Below are positions 17,848-26,546 of a stretch of DNA of 64,000 bases, in pieces. Location: the NCBI GenBank assembly GCA_964441775.1, contig CAYTVL010000010.1, positions 62,001 through 126,000 of the forward strand, read 5' to 3'. The notes below the pieces were generated by a model that saw only the letters and a program-made list of their open reading frames with translations, did no database searches and had not been told where the DNA came from. Made by a program: the position numbers and the translations under genes. The stretch is from SYOC01 sp964441775. Lineage in GTDB: Bacteria > Desulfobacterota > Binatia > Bin18. Each line of letters begins with the position of its first letter. The first letter of the stretch is position 1.

Positions 17848-20178
17848 TCACTTAAGCCCCGCCTTGCGCAGTGCGGCGATAGACCCTTCCAACAGCACCG
17901 AGTCTTTGATCGGTGCTCGTTCTTTGTGAACCTCTAACGAGAATTTGGGATTGAGGCGCAGCACTTCCGCCGCTTCGGCGCGGGCTTCTGCCTCCCGGCC
18001 CAGTTCGCTGTAGACTGTCGCCAGGGTCAGATGAGCGCCAAGAAAGTTGGGGTAGCGGGAGAGATATTGCTTCAATGGGGCAATTGCTTCGTCGGGCCGC
18101 CCAGCCAGGTACAGAGCGACGCCGAGACTCCATAGGTGGAGGTCCGCATTTAAGGGCTTATGCTGCCGCGCCTGCTCCACCATCGCTAGAGCTTCCTCTG
18201 ATCTGCCTACCCGACTCAACGTCTCAGCCAGAGCCGCATAGTTGAAGGCATCATTGGGATCGAGAACAATCGCGCGCTCCATCTCGGACATGGCGAGGTC
18301 GTACTGTTTTTGCCCCAGATAAATCTGCCCCAAGATCAGGTGACCCCATGGGAGAGAATCACTGAGGGTGAAGCCCCGTTGCGCCATCGCCATTGCTTGA
18401 GCCAATAGCTGGGTATCCGCGCTTAGTTGGAAGACCCATTGCCTTAAGTAGCTGATAGCCAGAGAGAAGTGGGCGGCCAAATAATTGGGGTTCTGGTGGA
18501 GAGCTTCCTGCAACGCGGAGGTTGCCTGGTCACACTGTCCGGTTATGAGGTAAGCCCAACCTAATTCGAACGCATACCAAGCCGGATAGCGAGGGTTCAT
18601 CCGCATGGCCCGCCCCACCATCTGGATAGCTTCCTCTCCCCTACCCGCGAAGTTGAGTATCTGCGCCTGTATTGCGTAACTATCCCCATTATTGGGATCA
18701 AGCGCGATGGCTTGTTCGCCTTCGGTGACGGCTTGATCATATTCCTGTTTCAGCGCATAGATCATGCTCAAAAGTGAATGAGCGTCTGGCAAGGAGTCGT
18801 CCAAAGCGATAGCCTTTTGCACCAGCGCGAGCGCATATTCCAAGGTCTGCTGCTTCGTACTCCAGCGCCAAATCCATTCATTGTGGTACGTAAAACCGAG
18901 CATGACGTACGCATCGGCATACTGTGGGTCCAGCGTCAGCGCTTTCTCAAACATCTGGCGGGCCTGGACAGTAGTCTCTTTCGTGAAGCGCATGTTCAGC
19001 GCAACTCCACGTAAGAAGGCATCGTAGGCCTCTAGGTTATCCGTGCGTTTATGCGCCAGGGAGCCTTGCTCCCGTACGGTGAGTTGCAGGTTGAGTGTCG
19101 TCACGATCTTCTGGACGATTTCATCTTGCACGGCAAAGAGATTTTTGAGGGGGCGGTCATACTGTTCCGCCCACAGTGAATGATCGCTTGTGGCGTCAAT
19201 GAGTTCGACAGCAATCCGCAGCCGATCATCCGTTTTTCGCACGCTGCCTTCGAGCACGTAGCGGACACCTAATTCTTTGCTAATGTCCTGCACCTTGGTC
19301 GGTTTCCCTTTATAGGTGAACGCGGACGTGCGAGAGATGACAAACAACTTGGATAATCGAGAGAGCGTGCTGGTAATGTCAGCCGTAATACCGTCGCTGA
19401 AATACTCCTGGCCTGGATCGCCACTGAGGTTGAGGAAGGGCACGACCACGATCGAAGGTTGGTCGGGCAAAAGCAAGGCTCTCGGCACGGCGTCAGTCCT
19501 GGGTGCTGAGTCCTGAGTGCTGAGAATTGGACGCGACAGATACTGGACAGTCAGGATAATGACCGTCACTAACAGTACAGCGGCGAGTATGAAACTCTGA
19601 CGGAACCGCGACGTCGAAAAGTGCTGAGTGCTGAGTCCTGAGTGCTGAGCAACCAATCCGGTATTGAGAGGTGAAATCTTTTCCGTCTCTGTCTCTCTCT
19701 CTGCTTCCTTCTCTTTTGCCTCTTCGACGGAGCTTATCCTGAGCGCATCTGAAAGGCCCAGGGTAGGCTTTTGGCTTTCTTCTTGCCGAATACTGTGCTC
19801 TTCCTCTTGACTCAGGACTCGGAACTCAGGACTCGGAACTGGAGCGGTGACAGCCGCAACAAACCGATACCCTCGCCGATGCACGGTCTCAATGTAGCGT
19901 GGCTTCTTCGCATCGTCACGCAACGCTTGGCGTAGCTCCTGGATGCACGACACTAACGTCGCGTCGCTGATCACCGTTTCGGGCCAAGCTGCGGCAAAGA
20001 GATCATCTTTCGTCGCCAACTGCCCCGGATGTTCAACAAAATAGCGCAGCACCGTGAAGGCTTTTCCCGTTAGCTTCACTTCTTGTGCGCCCCGCCACAA
20101 CCGGACATTCGCGGTATCCAGTCGATAGGGACCGAAGGGAACTATCGATTCATGCAGGCTTTTTTCTTCCGTGCTCAT
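17848..20178 (-). CDS. CadC-like wHTH regulator with TolB-like and TPR domains
   Basis: A 776-residue membrane-anchored regulator. Residues about 12-110 form an OmpR-type winged helix ending in ETVHRRGYRF. A low-complexity linker (112-195) leads to one membrane segment (about 196-214). Then comes a TolB-N/FlgO-like domain (VVVPFLNLSGDPGQEYFSDGI through EQYDRPLKNLFAVQDEIVQKI), and from about residue 390 to the end at least eight TPR units, often with LDPNNG or LNP at the turns. Such proteins bind DNA from the membrane; the signal is unknown. The linker contains DNA repeats of the CTCAGGACTC type. Confidence 0.88.
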   Translation of the reverse strand: MSTEEKSLHESIVPFGPYRLDTANVRLWRGAQEVKLTGKAFTVLRYFVEHPGQLATKDDLFAAAWPETVISDATLVSCIQELRQALRDDAKKPRYIETVHRRGYRFVAAVTAPVPSPEFRVLSQEEEHSIRQEESQKPTLGLSDALRISSVEEAKEKEAERETETEKISPLNTGLVAQHSGLSTQHFSTSRFRQSFILAAVLLVTVIILTVQYLSRPILSTQDSAPRTDAVPRALLLPDQPSIVVVPFLNLSGDPGQEYFSDGITADITSTLSRLSKLFVISRTSAFTYKGKPTKVQDISKELGVRYVLEGSVRKTDDRLRIAVELIDATSDHSLWAEQYDRPLKNLFAVQDEIVQKIVTTLNLQLTVREQGSLAHKRTDNLEAYDAFLRGVALNMRFTKETTVQARQMFEKALTLDPQYADAYVMLGFTYHNEWIWRWSTKQQTLEYALALVQKAIALDDSLPDAHSLLSMIYALKQEYDQAVTEGEQAIALDPNNGDSYAIQAQILNFAGRGEEAIQMVGRAMRMNPRYPAWYAFELGWAYLITGQCDQATSALQEALHQNPNYLAAHFSLAISYLRQWVFQLSADTQLLAQAMAMAQRGFTLSDSLPWGHLILGQIYLGQKQYDLAMSEMERAIVLDPNDAFNYAALAETLSRVGRSEEALAMVEQARQHKPLNADLHLWSLGVALYLAGRPDEAIAPLKQYLSRYPNFLGAHLTLATVYSELGREAEARAEAAEVLRLNPKFSLEVHKERAPIKDSVLLEGSIAALRKAGLK
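19491..19842. repeat. CTGAGTCCTGAGTGCTGAG-type repeats inside the CadC-like gene
   Basis: Three clusters of the same short unit lie in frame within the gene: 19491-19530, 19621-19651 and 19809-19842. The third reads in the opposite orientation (ACTCAGGACTC). They encode unstructured Ser/Gln-rich pieces (LSTQDSAPR, AQHSGLSTQH, PEFRVLSQ) on both sides of the membrane segment. The same unit occurs at 29660-29692 in another large regulator. They look like repeat DNA tolerated in linkers. Confidence 0.75.
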
Positions 20179-20392
20179 TCCAGAACTTTCCCGTCACAAT
20201 TCCAGAACTTTCCTATGACTTCTGCAACTGACTGTGGCTACTCTCCTGTCACAAAACCGGCGCGATTGCAAGCGAAATTGCAGTCGCTCGGCGGGTAAGG
20301 AGGTGATGCCTTTGCGGGTCGAGCATTACACCAAACGAAAATACGATTGAAGAAACAAGAAACCAATGCCCATAACACAAAGGAGAATCTGT

Positions 20393-20971
20393 ATGCAAAG
20401 GAAAAAAGGACTAATCCTCGGATTTGCGGCTGGACTCTTGCTCACAGTGAGTGTTGCCAGCGCTAAGGCAGATGATCCCGAGCGAGCACACACCCGCCCC
20501 AACAACGGCACGTTTGCCGGAACGTTTCTCTCTACTCGTATGGATGTGAATGACGACGGGATAGTCGCATCGTGGTCGACGGCGGAAGTAATCGGGACTT
20601 TAGGGCGGCGCACCGTTCAATCTGTGACTGAGCCCGTGTTTACTGGTGTGACCGCCGAGTGTCCAGGCGGCGTGTTTATCATCGATGCGGCCAGCGGGAA
20701 AGGATTCGGGACCATCACAGCCACCTTCTCCAATGGAGACCAATCCTATGGACGGATCCTCACGCGTCATCAATGCGGCCTTGGCGGAGGTAGATATACC
20801 ATAACTGACACTACCGAGACCGTGGGCGGCACTGGCAAATTTGAGGGAGCATCCAGTATAGCTGAACAGCATTCTACCAGCTTCACGCAGGCGTTTGATG
20901 AGAATGCCGTTCCTCCACAAAGTTTCGGCTCCTTCACTGGCGAGTTTACCGGAACCATAACCCTACCGTAA
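20393..20971 (+). CDS. Exported protein of unknown function
   Basis: About 192 residues starting at ATG 20393 behind AAGGAGA. An N-terminal signal peptide is clear (Lys-rich start, then LILGFAAGLLLTVSVASAKA). The mature part is rich in Gly, Thr and Ser with repeated strand-like FSNGDQSYGRI, GGRYTITDTTETVGGTGKFEGASS and SFTGEFTGTITLP. This suggests a beta-barrel or lipocalin-like/calycin fold, and is somewhat like allene oxide cyclase-type barrels. I do not recognise a specific family. It sits just upstream of an exported cupin and may share its transcript. Confidence 0.65.
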   Translation: MQRKKGLILGFAAGLLLTVSVASAKADDPERAHTRPNNGTFAGTFLSTRMDVNDDGIVASWSTAEVIGTLGRRTVQSVTEPVFTGVTAECPGGVFIIDAASGKGFGTITATFSNGDQSYGRILTRHQCGLGGGRYTITDTTETVGGTGKFEGASSIAEQHSTSFTQAFDENAVPPQSFGSFTGEFTGTITLP

Positions 20972-21071
20972 ACACAAGGCAGGAGAGGACAGACAAGCAT
21001 GTCCGTGGGCAGCCTCGCCATCTCACGGATTTTCATTCCCACTCGAATTAGCAATAGAGAGGATAAACTAC

Positions 21072-21563
21072 ATGTTCAAGAAAATAATGGGAACAATAAC
21101 AGTTGGTGCTTTGGGAGTTGGTCTCTACTATGGAATAGCGTTTTCCACTCCTTCGTCCGGGCAAACCGCAAGTGGACCAGAGGTGCGAGGCACGTTCGAC
21201 GAACTGCACATCAAACACTCTGGCGAGGCCCGGGTGACTGTCAAGACGAAGGAGGATGTCGATGTTGTGACTTCGAGTGGCATCCTTGCCGTCGGTGGCT
21301 ATACCGGATGGCATTCTCATCCAGGTCCAGTCTTTGTCGTAGTCAAGAAAGGAGTCCTGACAGTCTATACAGCTCCAGAGTGTCGGCCACAGGTCTATCA
21401 CGCAGGCGAAGGTTTTGTGGAGCCTACCCCGGAGCATGTGCATACCTTACGCAATGAAGGAACGGAAACGGCGGAATTTACCGCGACCTTCATTCTGCCG
21501 GTCGGGGTCCCGCGCCGCACGGACGAACCACAACCTACGGCAGAGCACTGCCCTGTTCTGTAG
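21072..21563 (+). CDS. Exported cupin-domain protein
   Basis: A 163-residue protein with an N-terminal signal or anchor (residues about 5-30) and one cupin barrel. The first cupin motif reads GWHSHPGPVFVVVKKGVLTVY, with metal-type His residues; the second is GFVEPTPEHVHTLRNEG. The His pattern fits a mononuclear metal site. Function could be a small dioxygenase or a binding protein in the periplasm. The frame ends in TAG 21561-21563, followed by a strong hairpin. GAGAGGATA precedes the start. Confidence 0.8.
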   Translation: MFKKIMGTITVGALGVGLYYGIAFSTPSSGQTASGPEVRGTFDELHIKHSGEARVTVKTKEDVDVVTSSGILAVGGYTGWHSHPGPVFVVVKKGVLTVYTAPECRPQVYHAGEGFVEPTPEHVHTLRNEGTETAEFTATFILPVGVPRRTDEPQPTAEHCPVL

Positions 21564-21604
21564 AGAGGGTTTCTCGCGGATACAACTTGAACTTCCAAGG
21601 AGAG

Positions 21605-21626
21605 GGAAGGGCATCTTCGCCCTTCC
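21605..21626. terminator. Hairpin between convergent genes
   Basis: GGAAGGGC at 21605-21612 and GCCCTTCC at 21619-21626 form a perfect 8-bp stem with a 6-base loop. It lies 41 bp after the cupin gene and 48 bp from the end of the opposing phosphoesterase gene. It has no T-run, so if it terminates it may do so weakly or in both directions. Confidence 0.55.
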
Positions 21627-21674
21627 TGCACGGCTGGGCGTTACAGAAGGAGCAGTTGAGAAAGCAGACCCTCT

Positions 21675-22637
21675 TTACTCCTTCTCCCCAGTCAACGTTA
21701 TCAACACACACTCAGGTCGAGCACCGAGACGGATGCGCCACGTGTAGCCAATACCACGGCTGACAATGATGTGCCCTCGCCCCAAGGGAGAGAGTCCGCC
21801 CCAGAAACGACGACTGATGGTGGCGGTACAGGGCGGAGGAAACGGGGGAATGCGGACTTGTCCTCCATGCGTGTGGCCGCAAAGCAGCAAATCCACCTCG
21901 TTTTCTGGGAGAAACGACACGATGTCTGGATTGTGGCAGAGAATGAGCCGCGGGGCCGTAGCAGGAATCTCCTCCAACGGCGTCACACGAGCATACCCGC
22001 TCAATATTTCATCGACGCCAAGCATGGCGAGCGGCTGCTTTCCCCCACCAATGAAATGCCAGTCATTGCGGAGTACGGTGATATTCGCGCGTTCCAGTGC
22101 GGCAATGACCAATGCTTCAACTCCTGGGATGCCAGGGTCTCCTACGTAGTTGATTGCATAGTCATGATTGCCGAGCACCGCGAAGACGCCCAGTGGCGCT
22201 CGCAACGGCTGCAACAGCGAGGTTAAATTATCGCCGTCATCGGGCCATGTATGGACGTAGTCGCCGGTCAGGACGATGAGATCCGGCTCCAACGCCAGAG
22301 TGGTCTCTACGGCGCGCTGCAGCAGCCAGCGGGGCACGACCGAACCGCTATGGAGGTCGCTGAGCTGGACAATCCGCAGTCCATCCAGATTGAGCGGCAA
22401 GCCCTTAACGGGGACGGTGAGTCGTCGGACCCTAAGCCAATGCGGTTCCACGAGATTAACATAGGCTCCCAATCCCGGCGCTCCGAGCAACAGGAATGCG
22501 GACAGCAGTCGATGGGCGACTGGCGAGCGGGCAACTGTTCTGAACATCTTTTTCCGGAGCACTTTTCTTGGTGATGCCGGAGGAAGCGTGACTGCATCCG
22601 CAGGAGGCGTGAGAGGTTTCAGTGCGGCAAGTGGCAT
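21675..22637 (-). CDS. Membrane-anchored metallophosphoesterase (YkuE-like)
   Basis: A 320-residue calcineurin-like phosphoesterase. After a basic start, a hydrophobic segment (HRLLSAFLLLGAPGLGAYV) forms a membrane anchor. All metal blocks are present: QLSDLHSG, LTGDYVH, LGNHDY, LCHNPD and LLCGHTHGGQ. The PLEEIPATAP and WRIRLGARPEC stretches resemble the YkuE group, which acts on membrane-associated phosphate esters such as UDP-diacylglucosamine-like substrates. The precise substrate is uncertain. The gene ends facing the cupin gene. Confidence 0.88.
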   Translation of the reverse strand: MPLAALKPLTPPADAVTLPPASPRKVLRKKMFRTVARSPVAHRLLSAFLLLGAPGLGAYVNLVEPHWLRVRRLTVPVKGLPLNLDGLRIVQLSDLHSGSVVPRWLLQRAVETTLALEPDLIVLTGDYVHTWPDDGDNLTSLLQPLRAPLGVFAVLGNHDYAINYVGDPGIPGVEALVIAALERANITVLRNDWHFIGGGKQPLAMLGVDEILSGYARVTPLEEIPATAPRLILCHNPDIVSFLPENEVDLLLCGHTHGGQVRIPPFPPPCTATISRRFWGGLSPLGRGHIIVSRGIGYTWRIRLGARPECVLITLTGEKE

Positions 22638-22901
22638 GAAGGTTCCTTATAGAAGAGGATAACTGGATTGAGAGCAGAGGCTCTTTCACTTCCGTAATCG
22701 TCCACAATTATTTCTTTTTATCGTCAGATTTTCTAATTTCATGAAATAATAGCATGCTCGTCTGCGGAAACGAGCAGGGGCCTCAAGATTTGCACCTCTG
22801 GATAGGATTGCCGTGGCGCCATATAGTGCAGCCATGCTGTTAGCGTTTTTTAAGCCGGTTGTGGAAGCAACGGCGCAGTGTTGAACAGAAAGGGAAACGG
22901 C

Positions 22902-24215
22902 ATGGAGTACAATCCCCACATATACGCGGCAAGGCGCGAAGCATTTGTGGCCTCGATGGGCGAAGGAGTCGCGATTTTTCCAGCGGCGCCGGAGTCGATT
23001 CGCTCGAACGACACGGGCTATCGCTACCGTCAGGATAGCGATTTCCACTATCTCACTGGATTTCCCGAGCCGGAGGCGCTGTGCTTGCTTTCGCCGCAAC
23101 ATGAGAAAGAGCGCTTCATCCTGTTTGTTCGGCCTCGCGATAAAGAGAAAGAGGTGTGGACGGGCCGGCGGTTTGGCGCGGAAGGCGCGCTGGAGATTTT
23201 TGGCGCCGATGCGGCGTATACCATCGACAAACTTGACGATATTCTGCCGCAACATTTAGCGCTGACGGAAAAGGTGTACTACAATCTTGGTCGTGACGAG
23301 CGCATGAACGCCAAGATCCTCGACCTCATGAACCGTGCGCGTCTGATGCGGCCACGCAACGGGCGCGGTCCAGTCTCGCTCATTGATCCAGGCGAGATTT
23401 TGCACGAGCTGCGGCTTTTCAAGTCCGAAGGAGAGCTGGGGTTGATGCAGCGTGCGATCTCGGCATCCACTGCCGCCCATCACGCTGCGATGACCCAAAC
23501 GCGGCCAGGGATGTACGAGTACGAAATCGAGGCGCTTTTGGAGTTCCAGTTCCGTCGCCTTGGGGCGCAGGGGCCCGCGTATCCTTCGATCGTTGCGTCT
23601 GGCACCAACGCCACAATTCTCCATTACATTGAAAACACCCGGCAAATGCAGGACGGCGATCTGTTGCTGATCGACGCGGCGGCGGAGTTTGCCTGCTACT
23701 GCTCGGATGTGACGCGCACCTTTCCGGTGGGTGCGCACTTTTCTCCAGTGCAACGAGAGGTTTACTCGCTCGTGTTAACCGCGCAAAAAGAAGCGATCGC
23801 CATGATCCGCCCCGGTGTGTTGTTCGATGATGTCCATCTGCGGGCGACGGAAATTTTGATCGATGGGCTCCGTGACTTCGGCCTCCTCAGTGGAGACACC
23901 AAAGAGATCATCGAAAAGGGCGAGCATCGAAAGTTTTATATGCACCGCACCAGCCATTGGTTGGGAATGGACGTGCATGATGTCGGGAAATATAAAATTG
24001 GCGACACGCCGCGTGCGCTCGAGCCAGGCATGGTGCTGACCGTCGAGCCGGGGATTTATATTGCCGAAGATGCCGAAGGGGTGAGCGATCGTTTTCGCGG
24101 CATCGGCGTGCGCATCGAAGATGATGTGTTGGTCACCGCGAATGGGTACGAGGTGCTGACGAAGGCAATTCCGAAAGAGATCGACGATATTGAAGCGTTG
24201 CGGAAGGGGGCGTGA
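22902..24215 (+). CDS. pepP: Xaa-Pro aminopeptidase (M24B)
   Basis: Creatinase/aminopeptidase P type enzyme, 437 residues from ATG 22902; a GTG at 22878 lies upstream of the AAAGGG site. The N-terminal control domain (YRYRQDSDFHYLTGFPEPEA) is typical of PepP. The dinuclear metal site of the pita-bread domain is complete: LIDAAAEFACYCSDVTRTF (two Asp), the His in HRTSHWLGMDVHD, VEPGIYI (Glu) and IRIEDDVLV (Glu). It removes N-terminal residues before proline in the cytoplasm. The stop overlaps the next gene (TGATG), so the two are coupled. Confidence 0.93.
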   Translation: MEYNPHIYAARREAFVASMGEGVAIFPAAPESIRSNDTGYRYRQDSDFHYLTGFPEPEALCLLSPQHEKERFILFVRPRDKEKEVWTGRRFGAEGALEIFGADAAYTIDKLDDILPQHLALTEKVYYNLGRDERMNAKILDLMNRARLMRPRNGRGPVSLIDPGEILHELRLFKSEGELGLMQRAISASTAAHHAAMTQTRPGMYEYEIEALLEFQFRRLGAQGPAYPSIVASGTNATILHYIENTRQMQDGDLLLIDAAAEFACYCSDVTRTFPVGAHFSPVQREVYSLVLTAQKEAIAMIRPGVLFDDVHLRATEILIDGLRDFGLLSGDTKEIIEKGEHRKFYMHRTSHWLGMDVHDVGKYKIGDTPRALEPGMVLTVEPGIYIAEDAEGVSDRFRGIGVRIEDDVLVTANGYEVLTKAIPKEIDDIEALRKGA

Positions 24216-24631
24216 TGAACAGGGGTGGACGTTGGGGAAGCATCCTCACAATTTGTGTGTTGCTGGCAAGCGGAGGTTGCACGGTTCAGCAACAGCAGCA
24301 AGCGCTAGGGACGATCGGGCAACTGATTCCTGGAAGTTCGAATTCGGTTTTCAAGTCAGACTCAGAATCGCATGACGTTGGAGAATCACAAACCGCCGAG
24401 ACAAAGCCTGCTCCGCGCGTGGATCCCAACCGCGTGGATGCCCAGTTGGTTTTGCAGACCTTGCAGCGCGCCATGAGCAATGACACCGCGCCGTTTTTGG
24501 AGTGCTTGGACAATCAAAACTGCCGGCCTGCCTTGACCGCGTACCTCATCCGTTTACAGAAACAGGCGATGGGCACGCTGGACTTGCCGCCAGCGTATGA
24601 TCGGTATGATCTGAAACGGGGAAAGGAATAA
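24215..24631 (+). CDS. Small lipoprotein of unknown function
   Basis: About 138 residues. Start ATG 24215 shares bases with the pepP stop (TGATG). The lipobox LLASGGC puts the lipidated Cys at residue 22, directly followed by a Gln-rich stretch (VQQQQQ). The middle is polar and probably disordered. The C-terminal half is helical (DAQLVLQTLQRAMSNDT, YLIRLQKQAMGTLDLPP) and holds two further Cys in ECLDNQNC. I recognise no family. Coupling to pepP suggests joint expression, not necessarily joint function. Confidence 0.65.
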   Translation: MNRGGRWGSILTICVLLASGGCTVQQQQQALGTIGQLIPGSSNSVFKSDSESHDVGESQTAETKPAPRVDPNRVDAQLVLQTLQRAMSNDTAPFLECLDNQNCRPALTAYLIRLQKQAMGTLDLPPAYDRYDLKRGKE

Positions 24632-24641
24632 AAAGGCTGAA

Positions 24642-24712
24642 GGCTTGAGGCTGTAAGGATAGACAAGTAAACCTCAGAGAAGCCGAGCTCATCTTCCCTG
24701 AAGCCTCAAGCC
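24642..24712. terminator. Hairpin of the GGCTTGAGGCT repeat between convergent genes
   Basis: GGCTTGAGGCT at 24642-24652 and its exact complement AGCCTCAAGCC at 24702-24712 enclose about 49 bases. It lies between the convergent lipoprotein and cytochrome genes, where a bidirectional terminator is expected. The same 11-mer occurs at 438-448. Confidence 0.55.
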
Positions 24713-24718
24713 TATCGT

Positions 24719-25036
24719 CTATGACGTCTTCTGTGCGTGTTTCTGGAGATACTCCAGCAAGATGGCTCTTTCCTCGGAGGTGGGCAGGGGCACGCTGCGC
24801 CGTTGCATTTCCATGTCCATGCGTTCGAGCATGAATCGCCACATCTCGGCGGTAAGTATGCTCGGGGCATACAAACGGTGACAGAGGGAACAGCGTTGTT
24901 GATAGAGCCGGGCGGCGGGAGATTCAGGTTCGGGAAGAGAGGCGTTGCAGCCGACGCTAACGCTCAAGACCAAAAGCAGCAGACTCCACTTGCCATTCCT
25001 CCCTCTTCCCTTTTCCCTCTTCCCCATTTCTACCAT
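24719..25036 (-). CDS. Small monohaem cytochrome c-like lipoprotein
   Basis: About 105 residues. The lipobox LSVSVGC makes Cys30 the likely lipidation site, and one CxxCH haem motif (CSLCH, residues 49-53) follows. Met residues in WRFMLERMDMEMQ could supply the distal ligand. The end (TSEERAILLEYLQKHAQ) is the usual C-terminal helix of cytochrome c domains. It should be an outer- or inner-membrane-anchored electron carrier. The first 16 codons lie in a low-complexity GGGAAGAGGGAAAAGGG-like tract, so the true start could be the second Met. Confidence 0.72.
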   Translation of the reverse strand: MVEMGKREKGRGRNGKWSLLLLVLSVSVGCNASLPEPESPAARLYQQRCSLCHRLYAPSILTAEMWRFMLERMDMEMQRRSVPLPTSEERAILLEYLQKHAQKTS

Positions 25037-25048
25037 TCGCTCTTTGCC

Positions 25049-25534
25049 TTAAAAATCTTCTTTACACACCGCCGTCTGTCCGGGAATATCTTCGATCAGC
25101 ACTTCGATGGTCTGAATGCTGTTCCCGCGCGCCTCACGCAAACGGGCGCGTAGCCGCCCCAACAAGTAGCGAGCGATCTCTTCAGAAGAGGAGTGGATGA
25201 TCGGCAGCAAGCAGACATCTTGGCGGGGGAAGAGAAACCGCGTCCCGTCTTCGCAGCGAACAGCGACTTCGTCGCCTTGCTCCTCGATCGTGAGACAATC
25301 GCTTGCTTGCGGAAGCAGCGTGCGAAAATGAAGGTGCGCGCATTCTTCCTCGGCGATCTTCTTCAGCACGAGGAAATCAACGACATACCCATCGGCGCCT
25401 ACGAGCCCGCCGACCCTAACCTGAGCTTGGTATGTATGGCCGTGCAGCGGCTCGCGGAAACCGCGAAACGCAATGAAATGCGCTGCGGTGAAACGCAGCA
25501 TCTCTTTCCCGATCGAAACAGAGAAGAAGCTCAT
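25049..25534 (-). CDS. 6-pyruvoyl-tetrahydropterin synthase family, PTPS-III-like
   Basis: A 161-residue protein with the PTPS/QueD fold. Zinc His residues are His19 (FTAAHF), His31 and His33 (LHGHTY). QueD and classical PTPS carry a catalytic Cys in CxxxHGH; here the stretch reads REPLHGH, so that Cys is absent and a Glu stands three residues before the first His (ExxHGH). From family knowledge, ExxHGH marks PTPS-III, which replaces FolB in folate synthesis in some bacteria. The Asp/His catalytic region is seen in PIIHSSSEEIARYL. No other folate or queuosine genes are adjacent, so the role rests on the motif. Confidence 0.82.
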   Translation of the reverse strand: MSFFSVSIGKEMLRFTAAHFIAFRGFREPLHGHTYQAQVRVGGLVGADGYVVDFLVLKKIAEEECAHLHFRTLLPQASDCLTIEEQGDEVAVRCEDGTRFLFPRQDVCLLPIIHSSSEEIARYLLGRLRARLREARGNSIQTIEVLIEDIPGQTAVCKEDF

Positions 25535-25549
25535 AGTCGGTCCTCCGCT

Positions 25550-26503
25550 TCAGAGTCCTTGCAAAAAGCGCAGAATCAAAGCCGTTGTTTCTTTGGGCTT
25601 TTCCATCTGCACCCAATGGCCTGCGCCTTCCACGAGTTCGATGAAGCGCAGATCATCGAACGCTTTGGGAAATTTCTCGCGCCAGTTAGGATCGTAGAGA
25701 AGCACGTCATCTTCCGCGCCAGCGGCGAAAGCGGCGGGCTGGGTGAACCGTTTTGAAGCGAGTTCTGGGGTGATGCTGTCGTTGGTCGGAATGTTGCGAT
25801 ACCAATTGATCGGGCCCCGAAATCCACTCCTGCGATACTGTTCTACATAATAGGCAAGATCTTCTTGCGTGAACCAGGAAGGGAGCTGCTTCGGCGTAAG
25901 CATGGTATCGAGGAGACCACTCGTTTTGGGGTGCTCCGACTGTTTCATAAAGCTGGCCGGCGGGGCGTCCGCAGAAATGGTGTAATAGATCGAGAGTAGA
26001 CTGCGCTCCAGGTCGCGCTCAAGCTCGGCTTCGGCGACTCCCGGCTGTTGGAAATAGCGGATGTACCAGAAGCGATCGTCCATGCCCGGCGGATTGATTC
26101 CCTCCGGCGACATGCGCCAAAAGGGCACAGACAAACCCATCACGGCCTTGCAAGTCTTTTCGTGCAACAGCGCTGTGTTCCACGCGGCGACACAGCCCCA
26201 ATCATGACCAATCAGATAAAACTGCTCATGGCCAAGGGCAGGGGCGATGCCAGCGACATCAGCCGCAAGCGTGCGAATGTTGTAGTCGGCGATAGCAGGC
26301 GGACAGTCGCTGCCGCCGTAGCCGCGCTGATCGGGCACGGCCACTTGATACCCTGCTTCGACTAAAGGATCGATCTGGTGCCGCCAGAGATACCAACACT
26401 GCGGAAAACCGTGCAACAAAATCACCAACGGTCCTTTGCCTTCGACCACCGTGCGCAAGCGCACGCCATTGGTTTCAATCATCCGAAAGTTTCGCTGTTT
26501 CAT
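25550..26503 (-). CDS. Alpha/beta hydrolase, epoxide hydrolase-like
   Basis: A 317-residue alpha/beta hydrolase. HGFPQCWYLW contains the oxyanion-hole HGxP. VPDQRGYGGSDCP is the usual strand-4 block. GHDWGCVAAW is the nucleophile elbow with Asp rather than Ser, as in epoxide hydrolases and haloalkane dehalogenases. The late GAGHWVQMEKP supplies the catalytic His. YYVEQYRRSGFRGPINWYRN in the cap resembles epoxide hydrolases, where cap Tyr residues activate the ring. Substrate unknown. It stands on the same strand as the pterin enzyme but separated by 15 bp. Confidence 0.88.
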   Translation of the reverse strand: MKQRNFRMIETNGVRLRTVVEGKGPLVILLHGFPQCWYLWRHQIDPLVEAGYQVAVPDQRGYGGSDCPPAIADYNIRTLAADVAGIAPALGHEQFYLIGHDWGCVAAWNTALLHEKTCKAVMGLSVPFWRMSPEGINPPGMDDRFWYIRYFQQPGVAEAELERDLERSLLSIYYTISADAPPASFMKQSEHPKTSGLLDTMLTPKQLPSWFTQEDLAYYVEQYRRSGFRGPINWYRNIPTNDSITPELASKRFTQPAAFAAGAEDDVLLYDPNWREKFPKAFDDLRFIELVEGAGHWVQMEKPKETTALILRFLQGL

Positions 26504-26546
26504 AACCTATCTCCTTCCAGTCTTGCTCTGTTATTGCCTCATTGAG

